From Actinoplanes sichuanensis (GTDB lineage: Bacteria; Actinomycetota; Actinomycetes; Mycobacteriales; Micromonosporaceae): a DNA stretch of 64,000 nt. The translations under genes were made by a program, and so were the position numbers. The stretch lies in NCBI RefSeq assembly GCF_033097365.1, contig NZ_AP028461.1, positions 8,618,001 to 8,682,000 of the forward strand, in the 5' to 3' direction. Positions 54,915 through 64,000 of this stretch are shown in pieces. Numbering within the stretch: the first letter of the stretch is position 1; every line of letters begins with the position of its first letter. The notes beneath the pieces were generated by a model, which saw only the letters and a program-made list of their open reading frames with translations, did not search any database and had not been told where the DNA came from.

Positions 54915-55240
54915 GCCTTCCCCCGCTCGCGAAGCAGATCTTCCATGATCGACGCGAAGCCGTGCCACACCTTGCCCGAGCTCTGCAGCTCGGCGCGGCC
55001 GGCCTCGTTGAGTGCGTAATACTTCCGGTGCGGACCCTCGTCGCTGGGCACCACATAGCTGTTCAGCAGGCCGTTGTTGAAGAGTCGGCGCAACGTGCCG
55101 TAGACCGAGGCGTCACCGACCTCCTCCAGGCCGGCCGCGCGCAGGCGGCGCAGGATGTCGTAGCCGTAACCGTCCTCGTCGCGCAGCACCGCCAGGACGG
55201 CCAGGTCGAGCACCCCTTTGAGTAGTTGCGTCGCATCCAC
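54911..55240 (-). CDS. PadR-family transcriptional regulator
   Basis: 109 residues. The winged helix contains LLKGVLDLAVLAVL, DGYGYDILRRLRAAGLEEV and ASVYGTLRRLFNNGLL, followed by the wing RKYYALNEAGRAEL, all typical of PadR-s1 proteins. A TTGACG-18-TAGTGT promoter places the transcript start on the GTG at 55240, so I choose that start and predict a leaderless mRNA; in-frame alternatives lie at 55249 and 55261. It is coupled to a HAAS membrane protein gene. Confidence 0.9.
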   Translation of the reverse strand: MDATQLLKGVLDLAVLAVLRDEDGYGYDILRRLRAAGLEEVGDASVYGTLRRLFNNGLLNSYVVPSDEGPHRKYYALNEAGRAELQSSGKVWHGFASIMEDLLRERGKA

Positions 55241-55247
55241 GCGGAGC

Positions 55248-55277
55248 ACACTACTGCGCAATCCGAAGTACCGTCAA
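55248..55277 (-). promoter_or_regulatory. Promoter of the padR-HAAS operon, probably leaderless
   Basis: On the minus strand TTGACG (55272-55277) and TAGTGT (55248-55253) are 18 bp apart; the predicted start falls at GTG 55240. The inverted repeat GTACCG (55268-55273) / CGGTAC (55283-55288) overlaps the -35 box and could be a PadR autoregulatory site. Confidence 0.5.
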
Positions 55278-55309
55278 CAGCGCGGTACCGGTCCCCTTGC
55301 AAAGGAAGA

Positions 55310-56224
55310 TCAGACGGCCAGGCCGAAGGCGATGCCGTCGAGGATGTCGTGCTCCGAGGCGATCACGAAGTCGTGGCCGGAGCGCTCCTGGATCACCTTC
55401 ATGATCAGGGCGCCGGCGCCGATCACGTCGGCCCGGCCGGGGTGCATCACCGGCTCGGCCAGCCGCTCGGCGACGGTCATGGCCAGGAGTTCGTCGGTCA
55501 CCCGGGCCACTGTCGGGGCGTCGATCCGGCTGTGGTGGATGCGCGTGGAGTCGTACACCTCGAGGTCGTGAGCCAGAGCGGCGACCGTGGTGACCGTCCC
55601 GGCCAGGCCGACCAACGTCCTCGCCGATCTTCCGGACACGGCCGCCAAGGCCGTGTCGACGGCCGCCACGATGTCCGCCTCGGCCGCCGCCAGCTCCGCC
55701 GCGGTCGGCGGATCACTGTGCAGGTGCCGCTCGGTCATCCGGACGCAGCCGATGTCCATCGAGATCGACTTCTCCACGCCCGTGGTGCCGGTGACGAACT
55801 CGGTCGAACCGCCGCCCAGGTCGTAGACCAGGTAGGGGCCTTCAGCGTCCAGACCGTTCACCGCGCCCAGGAAGGACAGCTCGGCCTCCTGCTCGCCGGT
55901 GATCACCTCGGGGTCGACGCCGAGCACACCGCGGACCATGTCCCGGAATTCCTGCGCGTTCGACGCGTCCCGGCTGGCCGAGGTGGCGCACATCCGCACT
56001 CGGGTGACACCCAGCTCGGCGATCTCCGCGGCGTAACCCAGCAGGGCCTGGCGGGTGCGCTCGATCGCGGCCGGGGCGAGCATGCCGGTACGGTCCACGC
56101 CCTCCCCCAGCCGCACGATCTCCATCCGCCGGGCGACGTCGGCCAGCTTGTCCCCAGCCACGTCGGCGATCAGCAGACGAATCGCGTTGGTACCGCAGTC
56201 GATGGCGGCCACCCGGACGCTCAT
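55310..56224 (-). CDS. ppx: Exopolyphosphatase / Ppx-GppA family phosphatase
   Basis: 304 residues of the ASKHA fold. The N-terminal phosphate loop is AAIDCGTNAIRLLI, the second is LVYDLGGGSTEFV, and VGLAGTVTTVAAL is the adenosine-like motif. Short, single-fold Ppx of the actinobacterial type (Rv1026-like); the C-terminal HD-like extension of E. coli Ppx is absent. It degrades polyphosphate or pppGpp. The ATG overlaps the argA-like stop (ATGA). Confidence 0.93.
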   Translation of the reverse strand: MSVRVAAIDCGTNAIRLLIADVAGDKLADVARRMEIVRLGEGVDRTGMLAPAAIERTRQALLGYAAEIAELGVTRVRMCATSASRDASNAQEFRDMVRGVLGVDPEVITGEQEAELSFLGAVNGLDAEGPYLVYDLGGGSTEFVTGTTGVEKSISMDIGCVRMTERHLHSDPPTAAELAAAEADIVAAVDTALAAVSGRSARTLVGLAGTVTTVAALAHDLEVYDSTRIHHSRIDAPTVARVTDELLAMTVAERLAEPVMHPGRADVIGAGALIMKVIQERSGHDFVIASEHDILDGIAFGLAV

Positions 56225-56715
56225 AGGTGCAGAAGCATTCTCGTGTTCCCCAGCGTGTTCGGCTTGACCCGTTCCAGGTCGAGGAATTCGGCGACACCCT
56301 CGTCGTAGGAGCGCAGCAGCTGCTCGTAGACACCGTGCGGCACGGCCGCCCCGTCGATCTCGGTGAACCCGAACGACCCGAAGAACCGGGTCTCGAAAGT
56401 GAGGCAGAACACTCGGCGCACCCCGAGCTCACGGGCCTGATCGAGGAGCGCCGACACGATCCGGTGGCCGATCTTCTGACCGCGCAGCGTGGGGTCGACC
56501 GCGACCGTACGGATCTCGGCCAGGTCCTCCCACATCACGTGCAGCGCGCCGCAGCCGGCCACCCGCCCGTCCGCCGCCTCCGCCACCCAGAACTCCTGGA
56601 CCTGCTCATAAAGCGTGACGGTGGCCTTGCTGAGCAGCCGGCGATCGGTCGTATAGGTGTCCACCAGGGACCGGATCGCCCGGACGTCCCCGGTCCGCGC
56701 CCGCCTGACGTTCAC
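56221..56715 (-). CDS. argA: GNAT amino-acid N-acetyltransferase (actinobacterial ArgA type)
   Basis: 164 residues. The sequence VRRARTGDVRAIRSLVDTY, the motif AEIRTVAVDPTLRGQKIGHRI (acetyl-CoA loop) and FGFTEIDG, ending in VKPNTLGNTRMLLHL, follow the M. tuberculosis Rv2747-type glutamate/glutamine acetyltransferase closely. It would supply N-acetylglutamate for arginine synthesis. The GTG overlaps the DUF501 stop, and its own stop overlaps ppx, so it is the middle of a tightly coupled operon. A role on another amino acid is possible. Confidence 0.87.
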   Translation of the reverse strand: MNVRRARTGDVRAIRSLVDTYTTDRRLLSKATVTLYEQVQEFWVAEAADGRVAGCGALHVMWEDLAEIRTVAVDPTLRGQKIGHRIVSALLDQARELGVRRVFCLTFETRFFGSFGFTEIDGAAVPHGVYEQLLRSYDEGVAEFLDLERVKPNTLGNTRMLLHL

Positions 56716-57215
56716 TCGCCGTCCGTCAGTCGCACGCACGGGCCGCCGGCCCAGTACGGCTCGATCGCGTCACGCACCTCGTCACCGAACGGATTGACGC
56801 CCCGCCCGGCCGCCAGCGCGTGCCCGAGATGGACGTGCAGGCACTTCACCCGGTCCGGCATGCCACCGGCCGAGACGTTCTTGATCTCCGGCACGTCCTC
56901 GATCGCGGTGCGCCGGTCCAGATAGTCCTCATGCGCGGCCGCATACTTCTTGGCCAGCTCGGGATCGGTGCTGAGCCGCTCCTGCATGTCGCGCATGACG
57001 CCGGCCGACTCCAGCCGGCTGCACGCCGCGGTCGCATGCGGGCAGGTCAGGTAGTACATGGTGGGGAACGGCGTGCCGTCGTCCAGACGCGGGGAGGTCT
57101 CCACCACGTCGGGGTTGCCGCACGGGCAGCGGTGCGCGATCGCCCGGGTGCCGCGGGGGCGACGGCCGAGCTGGGCCGCCACGATGTCGAGGTCGGCGGG
57201 TGTGGGTTCGTCCAT
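56712..57215 (-). CDS. DUF501 protein
   Basis: 167 residues. The Cys/His-rich signatures HRCPCGNPDVVETSP and TMYYLTCPHATAACSRLE, and KCLHVHLGHALAAGRGVNPFG, define DUF501. The conserved Cys and His residues suggest a metal site. The function is unknown, but the gene lies between ftsB and ppx in many actinobacteria (Rv1025). ATG start 57215. Confidence 0.92.
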   Translation of the reverse strand: MDEPTPADLDIVAAQLGRRPRGTRAIAHRCPCGNPDVVETSPRLDDGTPFPTMYYLTCPHATAACSRLESAGVMRDMQERLSTDPELAKKYAAAHEDYLDRRTAIEDVPEIKNVSAGGMPDRVKCLHVHLGHALAAGRGVNPFGDEVRDAIEPYWAGGPCVRLTDGE

Positions 57216-57224
57216 CAGTCCGGA

Positions 57225-57794
57225 TCAGTCCTGGGTTTTCGCGTGGTCGGGCTCGGCGTTGGCCGCTTGAACACTGCTCCACAGCGTGTCGTACCACTTG
57301 TCGGGGGCGGCCGCCGGGGTCTGCTCAGCGGCGGCGGCCTCGTCACCCTCGTTCGGCACGACGAGCAGCGGTGTCTCACCGGGACGCACATAGGAGAACC
57401 GCTCCAGAGCCTGAATGCGCAGATACTCCGGGTCTTTCCACTTCGCCAACTGCTTCTCGGAGGCGGCGATCTGAGCCCGTTTCGCGGCCACCGCCGCCTC
57501 CATCTCGGCGATCTGCGACTCCTGCTCCAGATACACCCGGAGGGGGTACGTGTAGGCGAGAGCGAGAACGACGACGAGCGCGATGAGGACGGTGGCCCGG
57601 CCGGTCAACGCGCGTGGGCGGGGAGCGTCGGTGCGCTGAGCGGCTGCGCCGCCCGAGGACCCCCCGGGTGTACGCCGGGCCGACGGCACCCGGATCGGGC
57701 CGGTGTTTCTGGTGTGGGACGGGGCGGGTCGGCCACCCGCTCCGGTGCGGCGACGGGTCGGGCCCTGGCCACTCGGTGTGCGGCGTTCCGCCAT
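57225..57794 (-). CDS. FtsB/DivIC-type septum formation initiator
   Basis: 189 residues. An Arg/Pro/Ser-rich cytoplasmic N-terminus (1-62), one membrane helix (about 66-85) and a coiled coil (about 88-125, YLEQESQIAEMEAAVAAKRA) lead to WKDPEYLRIQALERFSYVRPGE, the signature of FtsB/DivIC. It is expected in the FtsQLB divisome complex. The C-terminus is acidic and Ala-rich. It is separated from eno by a strong terminator and starts the DUF501-argA-ppx group. Confidence 0.9.
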   Translation of the reverse strand: MAERRTPSGQGPTRRRTGAGGRPAPSHTRNTGPIRVPSARRTPGGSSGGAAAQRTDAPRPRALTGRATVLIALVVVLALAYTYPLRVYLEQESQIAEMEAAVAAKRAQIAASEKQLAKWKDPEYLRIQALERFSYVRPGETPLLVVPNEGDEAAAAEQTPAAAPDKWYDTLWSSVQAANAEPDHAKTQD

Positions 57795-57824
57795 CTCCGC
57801 CCTCCCGTCAGCCCTGAGTCATGT

Positions 57825-57862
57825 CACCCGTCCCCGGAAACCTATGCCTCCGGGGACGGGTG
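57825..57862 (-). terminator. Terminator after eno
   Basis: CACCCGTCCCCGGA and TCCGGGGACGGGTG form a perfect 14-bp stem with a 10-nt loop in the 97-bp gap downstream of eno. Confidence 0.85.
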
Positions 57863-57891
57863 TCACAAACTCGATGATCCTCGCCGGACGG

Positions 57892-59190
<1,299 letters not shown>

Positions 59191-59337
59191 CTAACGTTTG
59201 TACGAATACAGTTTCGGTCCGCGACCCTGCGGGCCGACCACACCGCAGAGCGTATCGAGTCCGGCCATGACGCGTTCGCGCGGCCGGTGAACTCCCCCGC
59301 CGGATCGCCTCAAACCTGCGGCGTACCTGCCGAAGCG

Positions 59338-60027
59338 ATGAGCACTATGACCAGTAGCCTGTTTCCACCAGACGGGTCGCGTGTCGAGTTGGACAACGGG
59401 GCCGAGACCCTCACGGAAGTCCGCGTGGTCCGGGTCACCGAGACCACCGTGACCCTGTCCCTGCCGCTCGCCGACGCCGGGCTCAAGGCCGGCACCCTGG
59501 TGCTCCTACGCTGGCCGGCCGGCCCTCGTGGCCGGTACACCCAGCAGGGCACGGTGCGGAAGACCGACGAGAACCGGATCGACATCACGCTGCTCGGCGA
59601 GCCGGAGATCGAACAGCTGCGGAACTTCGTGCGCGGCGGCGGGGGCGAGAGCATCCTGCTGGTCCGGGCCGACGAGCCACAGCGCGTCGGGCGGGTGCAC
59701 GACCTCAGCGAACGCTCGGTGCGCGCCTACTTCGGCGACGTCGATCTGCGGCCCGGCGAGGAGATGCTGCTCCGGCTTCAGCTGGGCGACGAGGTCGTGC
59801 AGTTCCCGGCCATCGCGTACCGGGTGGCCCAGATCCGCCAGCAGGTTCCGGTCCGCGGCCCGCTGGTCACCGAGATGGTCGCGATCTTCGAGCAGGACGA
59901 GCGACAGGCGAAGATCATCAGACGGTACGTGATGCGCCTCCAGTTGCAGGCGCGACGCGAAGCGGCAGCGGCCGCGGCCCTCGCCGAGGAGGCCATGGCG
60001 GAGGCCGCCGGTCTGGCCGCTCGATAA
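59338..60027 (+). CDS. PilZ-domain-like protein (YcgR-like layout)
   Basis: 229 residues. The first 90 residues form a beta-rich domain (ELDNGAETLTEVRVVRVTET, LLRWPAGPRGRYTQQGTV) like the YcgR-N domain. The second has RVGRVHDLSERSVRAYF, which corresponds to the RxxxR...DxSxxG region of PilZ domains but lacks the final Gly, followed by PGEEMLLRLQLGDE. A charged helical C-terminus (ARREAAAAAALAEEA) completes it. Cyclic-di-GMP binding is plausible but uncertain. ATG 59338 is chosen; ATG 59347 is possible. Confidence 0.78.
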   Translation: MSTMTSSLFPPDGSRVELDNGAETLTEVRVVRVTETTVTLSLPLADAGLKAGTLVLLRWPAGPRGRYTQQGTVRKTDENRIDITLLGEPEIEQLRNFVRGGGGESILLVRADEPQRVGRVHDLSERSVRAYFGDVDLRPGEEMLLRLQLGDEVVQFPAIAYRVAQIRQQVPVRGPLVTEMVAIFEQDERQAKIIRRYVMRLQLQARREAAAAAALAEEAMAEAAGLAAR

Positions 60028-60050
60028 ATCCGGAAATTCGAATTGAAATA

Positions 60051-60087
60051 CGGCCGGAGAGCCCCGTGAATGGAGGACCTCCGGCCG
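60051..60087 (+). terminator. Terminator after the PilZ-like gene
   Basis: CGGCCGGAG and CTCCGGCCG form a 9-bp stem with a 19-nt loop, followed by GTTAATTGT, 23 bp after the stop. Confidence 0.6.
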
Positions 60088-60180
60088 GTTAATTGTGGTG
60101 CCGAAAGCCCTCGAATCATCGACGCCGGTCGCCGGATACTCGATTGCGCGGGGTTGCGCGGGTACGTCAGGGTGGTCTCC

Positions 60181-60963
60181 GTGCCCGCCACCCCGCGCCG
60201 CATACCCGCCGGCCACCCCCACCTCCCAGGCCGCCCTCCACCGTCCGCTCATCCCTGCCTCTCGTCGCACCGCCTCATCCGTTTTATCCGGTTCATCGGA
60301 CATGCCAGGCGAGCGGGCGCGATCCGGATCGCCGCCCTCCTCGTCACGGCCATGGCCACAACGACCGCCTGTACCGGTCTCGACCAGGCGAGCGCGGCCG
60401 GCATCGCCGATGAGGCACTGGTCTCCGAGGCCGCCGATCGGGTCGCCGCCGCCGATGCGCTGACCTGGACCACCACGTATCGGCTGGCCGGTGGGGCCAC
60501 CGCCCGGGTGGTCCGCTCGCAGGCACCGTCCCGCATCGCCTACAGCTGGCCGTCCGGAAGCCTGATCAGCACCCCGGACGCCGTCACCCGGTGCGACGGC
60601 GCCGATGAGAAGGCCGTCTGCACCGCCACGTCACCGGGCGCCGACGACACGATCCCGGCCTCGACCGGCTTGATCACCCCGGGCGAGATCCTCGACATGC
60701 TGGAGGTCGCCGCGATCGACCCGGGTGTGGAGGTGGTGCCCCGGGAGACCACGATCGCCGGCCGATATGCGTCCTGCCTGAAGTTCGACGGCAGCACCGG
60801 TTACGAGGTGTGCGTGACGGTCGAGGGCACCGTCGCCGCCTTCACCGGAACCGTCGACGGCACCCCGGTCGAGATGCTGCTGACCGACTATCGCGCCGAC
60901 ACCGAGGAGTCCGACTTCACCCTCCCGCCGAACGCCCACCTGAACGACCGCCGCCCCACCTGA
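60181..60963 (+). CDS. Probable exported protein, possible lipoprotein
   Basis: About 260 residues. A hydrophobic segment (about 48-62, IRIAALLVTAMAT) ends in TTAC with Cys64, an imperfect lipobox, followed by a soluble domain with three Cys (VTRCDG, AVCTATS, SCLKFDG) and a Thr-rich beta pattern. The N-terminal 45 residues before the signal are unusually long. GTG 60181 with AGGGTGG upstream is my choice; ATG 60070 would put the start inside the preceding hairpin. The function is unknown. Confidence 0.6.
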   Translation: MPATPRRIPAGHPHLPGRPPPSAHPCLSSHRLIRFIRFIGHARRAGAIRIAALLVTAMATTTACTGLDQASAAGIADEALVSEAADRVAAADALTWTTTYRLAGGATARVVRSQAPSRIAYSWPSGSLISTPDAVTRCDGADEKAVCTATSPGADDTIPASTGLITPGEILDMLEVAAIDPGVEVVPRETTIAGRYASCLKFDGSTGYEVCVTVEGTVAAFTGTVDGTPVEMLLTDYRADTEESDFTLPPNAHLNDRRPT

Positions 60964-60987
60964 CCCCACTCCGCGTCGTGACCCGCG

Positions 60988-61111
60988 GCGCGGGGCGAAC
61001 CGCAACGCGGCACAACCAGGCACGCCGCGCGGGGCGAACCGCAACGCGGCACAACCAGGAACGCCGCCCGACGCGCCGATCAGCGGCGCGGGACGAACCG
61101 CAACGTGGCAC
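60988..61111. repeat. 39-bp tandem repeat with a third partial copy
   Basis: 60988-61026 and 61027-61065 are tandem copies of a 39-bp unit (GCGCGGGGCGAACCGCAACG...) that differ at one position. After a 20-bp spacer a third, partial copy (61086-61111) differs at two. The block lies in the 193-bp gap between convergent genes and carries no credible ORF. Confidence 0.85.
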
Positions 61112-61156
61112 CTGTCCGGATGCCTCGGGCCGCGTGGTGAGACGTGGTGTGGTGAG

Positions 61157-62773
61157 TCAGACGCCCAGCAAGGTTCGCAGGTGGCGGGGCGGCGGGGAAC
61201 CGTGGGCCAGCATCGCGTCGTGCCACGCCTTCGGGGTGGCGCCGAACGGGCGGGCCGCCGCGATCGCCGCGACCTCGGTGTAACCGACGAAATACGTCGA
61301 GAGCTGGGTGGACGTGAGCAGGGCGCGCCGCCACTTGCCGGCCGCCTCACCCTCCTCCTGGAAGCCTCGCCCGGTCATCAGGGCCATCGCCTCGGACTCG
61401 GGCAGGTCCTCGCAGTGGGTGAGCTGGTCGATGATCGCGTTGAGGCTCATCCGGAGCTGCATCTTGAGCTGCTGCACCCGGACCGGCAGGCCACCGAAAC
61501 CGAGGCCGGCCATCAACTCCTCGGCGTAGACGGCCCAGCCCTCGACGAACGGGCCGGACCAGCCGAGCGAACGCACCCGGGTGACGGCCCGGAATCGCCG
61601 GGAGTGGGCGATCTGCAGGAAGTGGCCGGGCATCGCCTCGTGGACGGTGAGGTTGCGCAGCATCTCGTCGTTGTACTCACGGTAGAAGCTGGCGATCCGC
61701 TCGGCCGGCCAGTCGGCGGGGGCCGGCGCGATGCAGTAGAAGGTGGGCACGTCGGCGGTTTCGAGCGGGCCGGGCGGGTCACAGTAGGCGACGGCGACAC
61801 CCCGGGCGAACTCCGGCATCTCCTCGATGACGCACGGATCGTCGACCAGCGAGAGGATGTCGTGCCGCTGGACGAACTCGGTGGCCTCGGCCATCGTGAC
61901 CTGGGCCAGGCCGACGATGGTGGTGTCGTCGGGGTGTTTCTCGGCGATGGCGTCGAGGGCGCGGCGGACCGTCTCGTCGGTGGCCGGACCACCGGTCAGC
62001 TCGGCCGCGGCGGCCCGCAGCGCCTCGCTGACCCGGTCGAGGTTGGCCCACGCGCGGGCGAGGATCTCGGCGGCGGGCAGCTCGGTGTCGAGGGTGTGCC
62101 AGAGCCGCGCCTCCCACAGGCGGCGGCCGAGCCGCGGATCACGGCCCGGATCGTCGCCCTCCAGCCGGGCCCGCAGCCAGCCGTCGAACTCGGTGAACGC
62201 CGCCTGTGCCGCGGCGGCGACCGGCTCCACGTCGGCTCGCCGGCCGGGCGCCTGTGCCAGCAGGCGAGGCACCTCGTCGCGGATCAGCCGGGCGGTGCCG
62301 GCGAACTGGCCGATCGCGGTCTCGGTGTGGACGCGGGGCACATCGCTCAGCACGGCGCGGGCGGTGGCCAGTGCGTCCGGAATCGCGCCGAGCCGACCGG
62401 CCAGGCTGGTGAGGCGCTCGTCGAGGGGCGCGAACGGACGGGCGATCAGCCCGTGCAGTAGCGGACCCGGGTTGTGCTCCAGCGGGTTCCACTCGTGCTC
62501 GCGGATCTCGGTCAACTCGAACAGCGCACGCTCCACCCGGGCGGCCAGGATCGCGTGGTCGATCTGATCCTCCGGGTCGAGACCATCGGGGTCGACGCCG
62601 CTGAGCGCGTCACCGGCGTCGCGCAGCATCGCGACACGACCGGACACACCGGCGGCGGAGTGGTCGGGCAGGCGGTCGTCGAAGCGGTGGTCACCCGAGT
62701 AGGAGGCGGTGGCGGGGTCGCTCTCCAGGAGGGCGTCGACGATGCGCTCGGCAAGCGGTACGAACTCCGGCAT
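61157..62773 (-). CDS. DUF885 family protein (metallopeptidase-like)
   Basis: 538 residues, largely helical. The metal motif is NLTVHEAMPGHFLQIAHSRR, the HExxPGH signature of DUF885, with downstream Glu in VEGWAVYAEELM. The arrangement is that of carboxypeptidase Taq/M32-like gluzincins. ATG 62773 is preferred (AGTAGG upstream); an ATG at 62803 is an alternative. It lies 115 bp from mazG with the same orientation. The substrate is unknown. Confidence 0.92.
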   Translation of the reverse strand: MPEFVPLAERIVDALLESDPATASYSGDHRFDDRLPDHSAAGVSGRVAMLRDAGDALSGVDPDGLDPEDQIDHAILAARVERALFELTEIREHEWNPLEHNPGPLLHGLIARPFAPLDERLTSLAGRLGAIPDALATARAVLSDVPRVHTETAIGQFAGTARLIRDEVPRLLAQAPGRRADVEPVAAAAQAAFTEFDGWLRARLEGDDPGRDPRLGRRLWEARLWHTLDTELPAAEILARAWANLDRVSEALRAAAAELTGGPATDETVRRALDAIAEKHPDDTTIVGLAQVTMAEATEFVQRHDILSLVDDPCVIEEMPEFARGVAVAYCDPPGPLETADVPTFYCIAPAPADWPAERIASFYREYNDEMLRNLTVHEAMPGHFLQIAHSRRFRAVTRVRSLGWSGPFVEGWAVYAEELMAGLGFGGLPVRVQQLKMQLRMSLNAIIDQLTHCEDLPESEAMALMTGRGFQEEGEAAGKWRRALLTSTQLSTYFVGYTEVAAIAAARPFGATPKAWHDAMLAHGSPPPRHLRTLLGV

Positions 62774-62888
62774 GCCGTGAAACCTACTCGTGAGGACTGA
62801 CATTTTCGCGGCGCCGGGCGGCCCCGATCAACGGCTGGTCGTCCGGGCTGTCTCAGGCGTCGGAGACGGCCTTGGGAACCAGCCGGAT

Positions 62889-63839
62889 CTAGCGGTGACG
62901 CTCGGCGGCGCGGACCGCTTCGGCGTAGGTGAGGGTGGCCGCCCGCAGCGCGGCCTCGGCGTCCAGGCCGGCGGCCCGGGCCTCGGCGACCGCTCCCAGC
63001 AGCAGGCCACCGAGGTCGTCGGCGGCGGGCAGTGGCACGGACAGTCCGCCCCGCTCGACCCGGTGCAGGATCTTCGCGGCCAGGGCCAGGGCCGGCTGAC
63101 TGAGCGCGATCCCGTCGAGGACCGAGTCACGGGCCTTCTCCTCGCGCTTGATCCGCTCCCAGTTGGCGGTGATCTCCTCGATGTCGGCGACCTGCTCACC
63201 GGCGAACACGTGCGGGTTGCGGCGGATCATCTTCTCGACCAGGCCGCCGGCGACGTCGTCGATGGTCCACCGGTCGCCCTCCTCGTGCTCTTCGGCGAGG
63301 CGGGCGTGCAGCACGACCTGGAGGAGCACGTCGCCGAGTTCCTCACGCAGGGCCTGCAGATCCCCGGAGTTGATCGCGTCGTACGCCTCGTAGCTCTCCT
63401 CGAGCAGATAGGTGGCGAGCGAGGCGTGGTCCTGCTCGCGTTTCCACGGGTCGCCGCCGGGTGAGACGAGCCGGTCCATCACGGTGACGGCGTCGAGGAG
63501 CCGGGCGCCGGGCGGGTCCCAGGAGCCGTACATCAGCTCGATCTCGGCCAGACCGGGCTCACGGGCCAGACGTAGGCCGAGCTGCCGGGCGAAGGCCTGG
63601 TCGCCGTCGGGCCCGGCGAGCCAGACGGCGGCCGGCTGCCCGGCGACCGCGTCCAGCAGCCCCTGTGCGTCGGTGTCGAGGACGGTGACCGGCACACCCG
63701 TGACCCGCAGGGCGTCGGCCTGGGCGCTGTCCGCGGCGGCGTAGACCGGGTACGCCCGGACGGCATCCCACGCCTCGGCGGTCAGCAGGCCGGCCGGCAG
63801 CCGGGGCGAGGTGACCAGCAGAACGATCCGGGTACTCAA
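62889..63839 (-). CDS. mazG: MazG nucleoside triphosphate pyrophosphohydrolase
   Basis: 316 residues. The MazG domain (about 130-235) has LATYLLEESYEAYDAI and LREELGDVLLQVVLHARLA, giving the ExxE...ExxD metal motif, and MIRRNPHVFAG. A 110-residue N-terminal extension resembling a Rossmann-type fragment (VLLVTSPRLPAGLLT) is common in actinobacterial MazG. The start is a TTG that overlaps the upstream stop (TTGA), so coupling is likely. It hydrolyses (d)NTPs, protecting against damaged nucleotides. Confidence 0.92.
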   Translation of the reverse strand: MSTRIVLLVTSPRLPAGLLTAEAWDAVRAYPVYAAADSAQADALRVTGVPVTVLDTDAQGLLDAVAGQPAAVWLAGPDGDQAFARQLGLRLAREPGLAEIELMYGSWDPPGARLLDAVTVMDRLVSPGGDPWKREQDHASLATYLLEESYEAYDAINSGDLQALREELGDVLLQVVLHARLAEEHEEGDRWTIDDVAGGLVEKMIRRNPHVFAGEQVADIEEITANWERIKREEKARDSVLDGIALSQPALALAAKILHRVERGGLSVPLPAADDLGGLLLGAVAEARAAGLDAEAALRAATLTYAEAVRAAERHR

Positions 63840-64000
63840 GACTTGTCGTCCACCGGGACCGCCCACTGGTCGTCGAAGTCGGCGGTGAGCAGGTCGAGCG
63901 GGCCGGCCTCGGCCTCGATCCCGAGCACGGTCAGGTCGAACGCGTACCGCGGGTTGAGTTTGACGTGCAGCTCGTCGGCGGTCGCCTCGACCTCTTCGCG
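63836..64000 (-). CDS. 3' end of an unidentified gene upstream of mazG (partial)
   Basis: The last 54 codons of a gene whose start lies beyond the window. The tail (LNPRYAFDLTVLGIEAEAGP, then LTADFDDQWAVPVDDKS) is acidic and has no diagnostic motif that I recognise. Its TGA overlaps the mazG TTG start. In mycobacteria mfd precedes mazG, but this tail does not look like the end of Mfd. Confidence 0.6.
   Translation of the reverse strand, partial: REEVEATADELHVKLNPRYAFDLTVLGIEAEAGPLDLLTADFDDQWAVPVDDKS

Overview
The window is about 64 kb of very GC-rich chromosomal DNA from an actinomycete. Mycothiol chemistry (mca beside greA), many GTG starts, an mca/DUF4307/greA block and a mazG/eno/ftsB-like/DUF501/ppx block arranged as in other actinobacteria, and a flagellin gene together point to a motile member of the Micromonosporaceae, most likely Actinoplanes or a close relative. 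This is inference from gene content; no 16S rRNA gene is present. Nearly all genes are housekeeping or conserved actinobacterial genes. There is no insertion sequence, prophage or CRISPR array.

Layout. (1) 1-5.2 kb: the clearest accessory region. It holds an isochorismatase-like hydrolase, a MarR regulator and a non-canonical ketoacyl synthase III facing an AfsA-type hotdog protein. The hotdog gene is divergent from a canonical FabH-type synthase that is translationally coupled to a HAD phosphatase. I read it as a possible small signalling-molecule (butyrolactone/furan-like) pathway. (2) 5.2-11.1 kb: a large secreted beta-helix glycanase, an orphan membrane protein, an elaborate palindrome, a decayed AAA-ATPase pseudogene and an acyl-CoA dehydrogenase. 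(3) 11.3-23.4 kb: a giant polytopic membrane protein, purK-purE, a DUF255 thioredoxin-like protein and a membrane GGDEF/EAL protein preceded by a coupled mini-ORF. (4) 23-30.5 kb: mca, DUF4307, greA, ilvA, an amidase, metB, a HIT protein and msrA. (5) 30.5-36 kb: a flagellin with a duplicated central domain, a divergent small protein, and a polyphosphate pair (CYTH/CHAD and PPK2).

(6) 36-45.3 kb: a promoter, mini-ORF and nested inverted repeats that look like an attenuator ahead of rnz; then a GNAT enzyme, a DUF695-like protein, a ykvA-like gene coupled to cbs, two SGNH hydrolases and a thiolase. (7) 45.5-53.2 kb: a Bax-inhibitor-like membrane protein, tRNA-Leu(UAA), ndh, a MoxR/DUF58/DUF4129 operon and a family-5 uracil-DNA glycosylase. 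(8) 53.2-64 kb: a proline-rich membrane protein, a PadR/HAAS pair, ppx, an ArgA-like acetyltransferase, DUF501, an FtsB-like protein and eno, followed by a divergent PilZ-like gene, a possible lipoprotein, a DUF885 peptidase-like protein and mazG.

Functional links. Methionine/cysteine metabolism (metB, cbs, msrA), polyphosphate metabolism (CHAD, PPK2, Ppx) and cyclic-di-GMP signalling (GGDEF/EAL, PilZ-like) each recur. Many convergent gene pairs are separated by strong GC hairpins. The most unusual features are the AfsA/KASIII cluster, the attenuator-like leader upstream of rnz, the coupled leader of the GGDEF/EAL gene, and the 223-bp exact repeat inside the flagellin gene.
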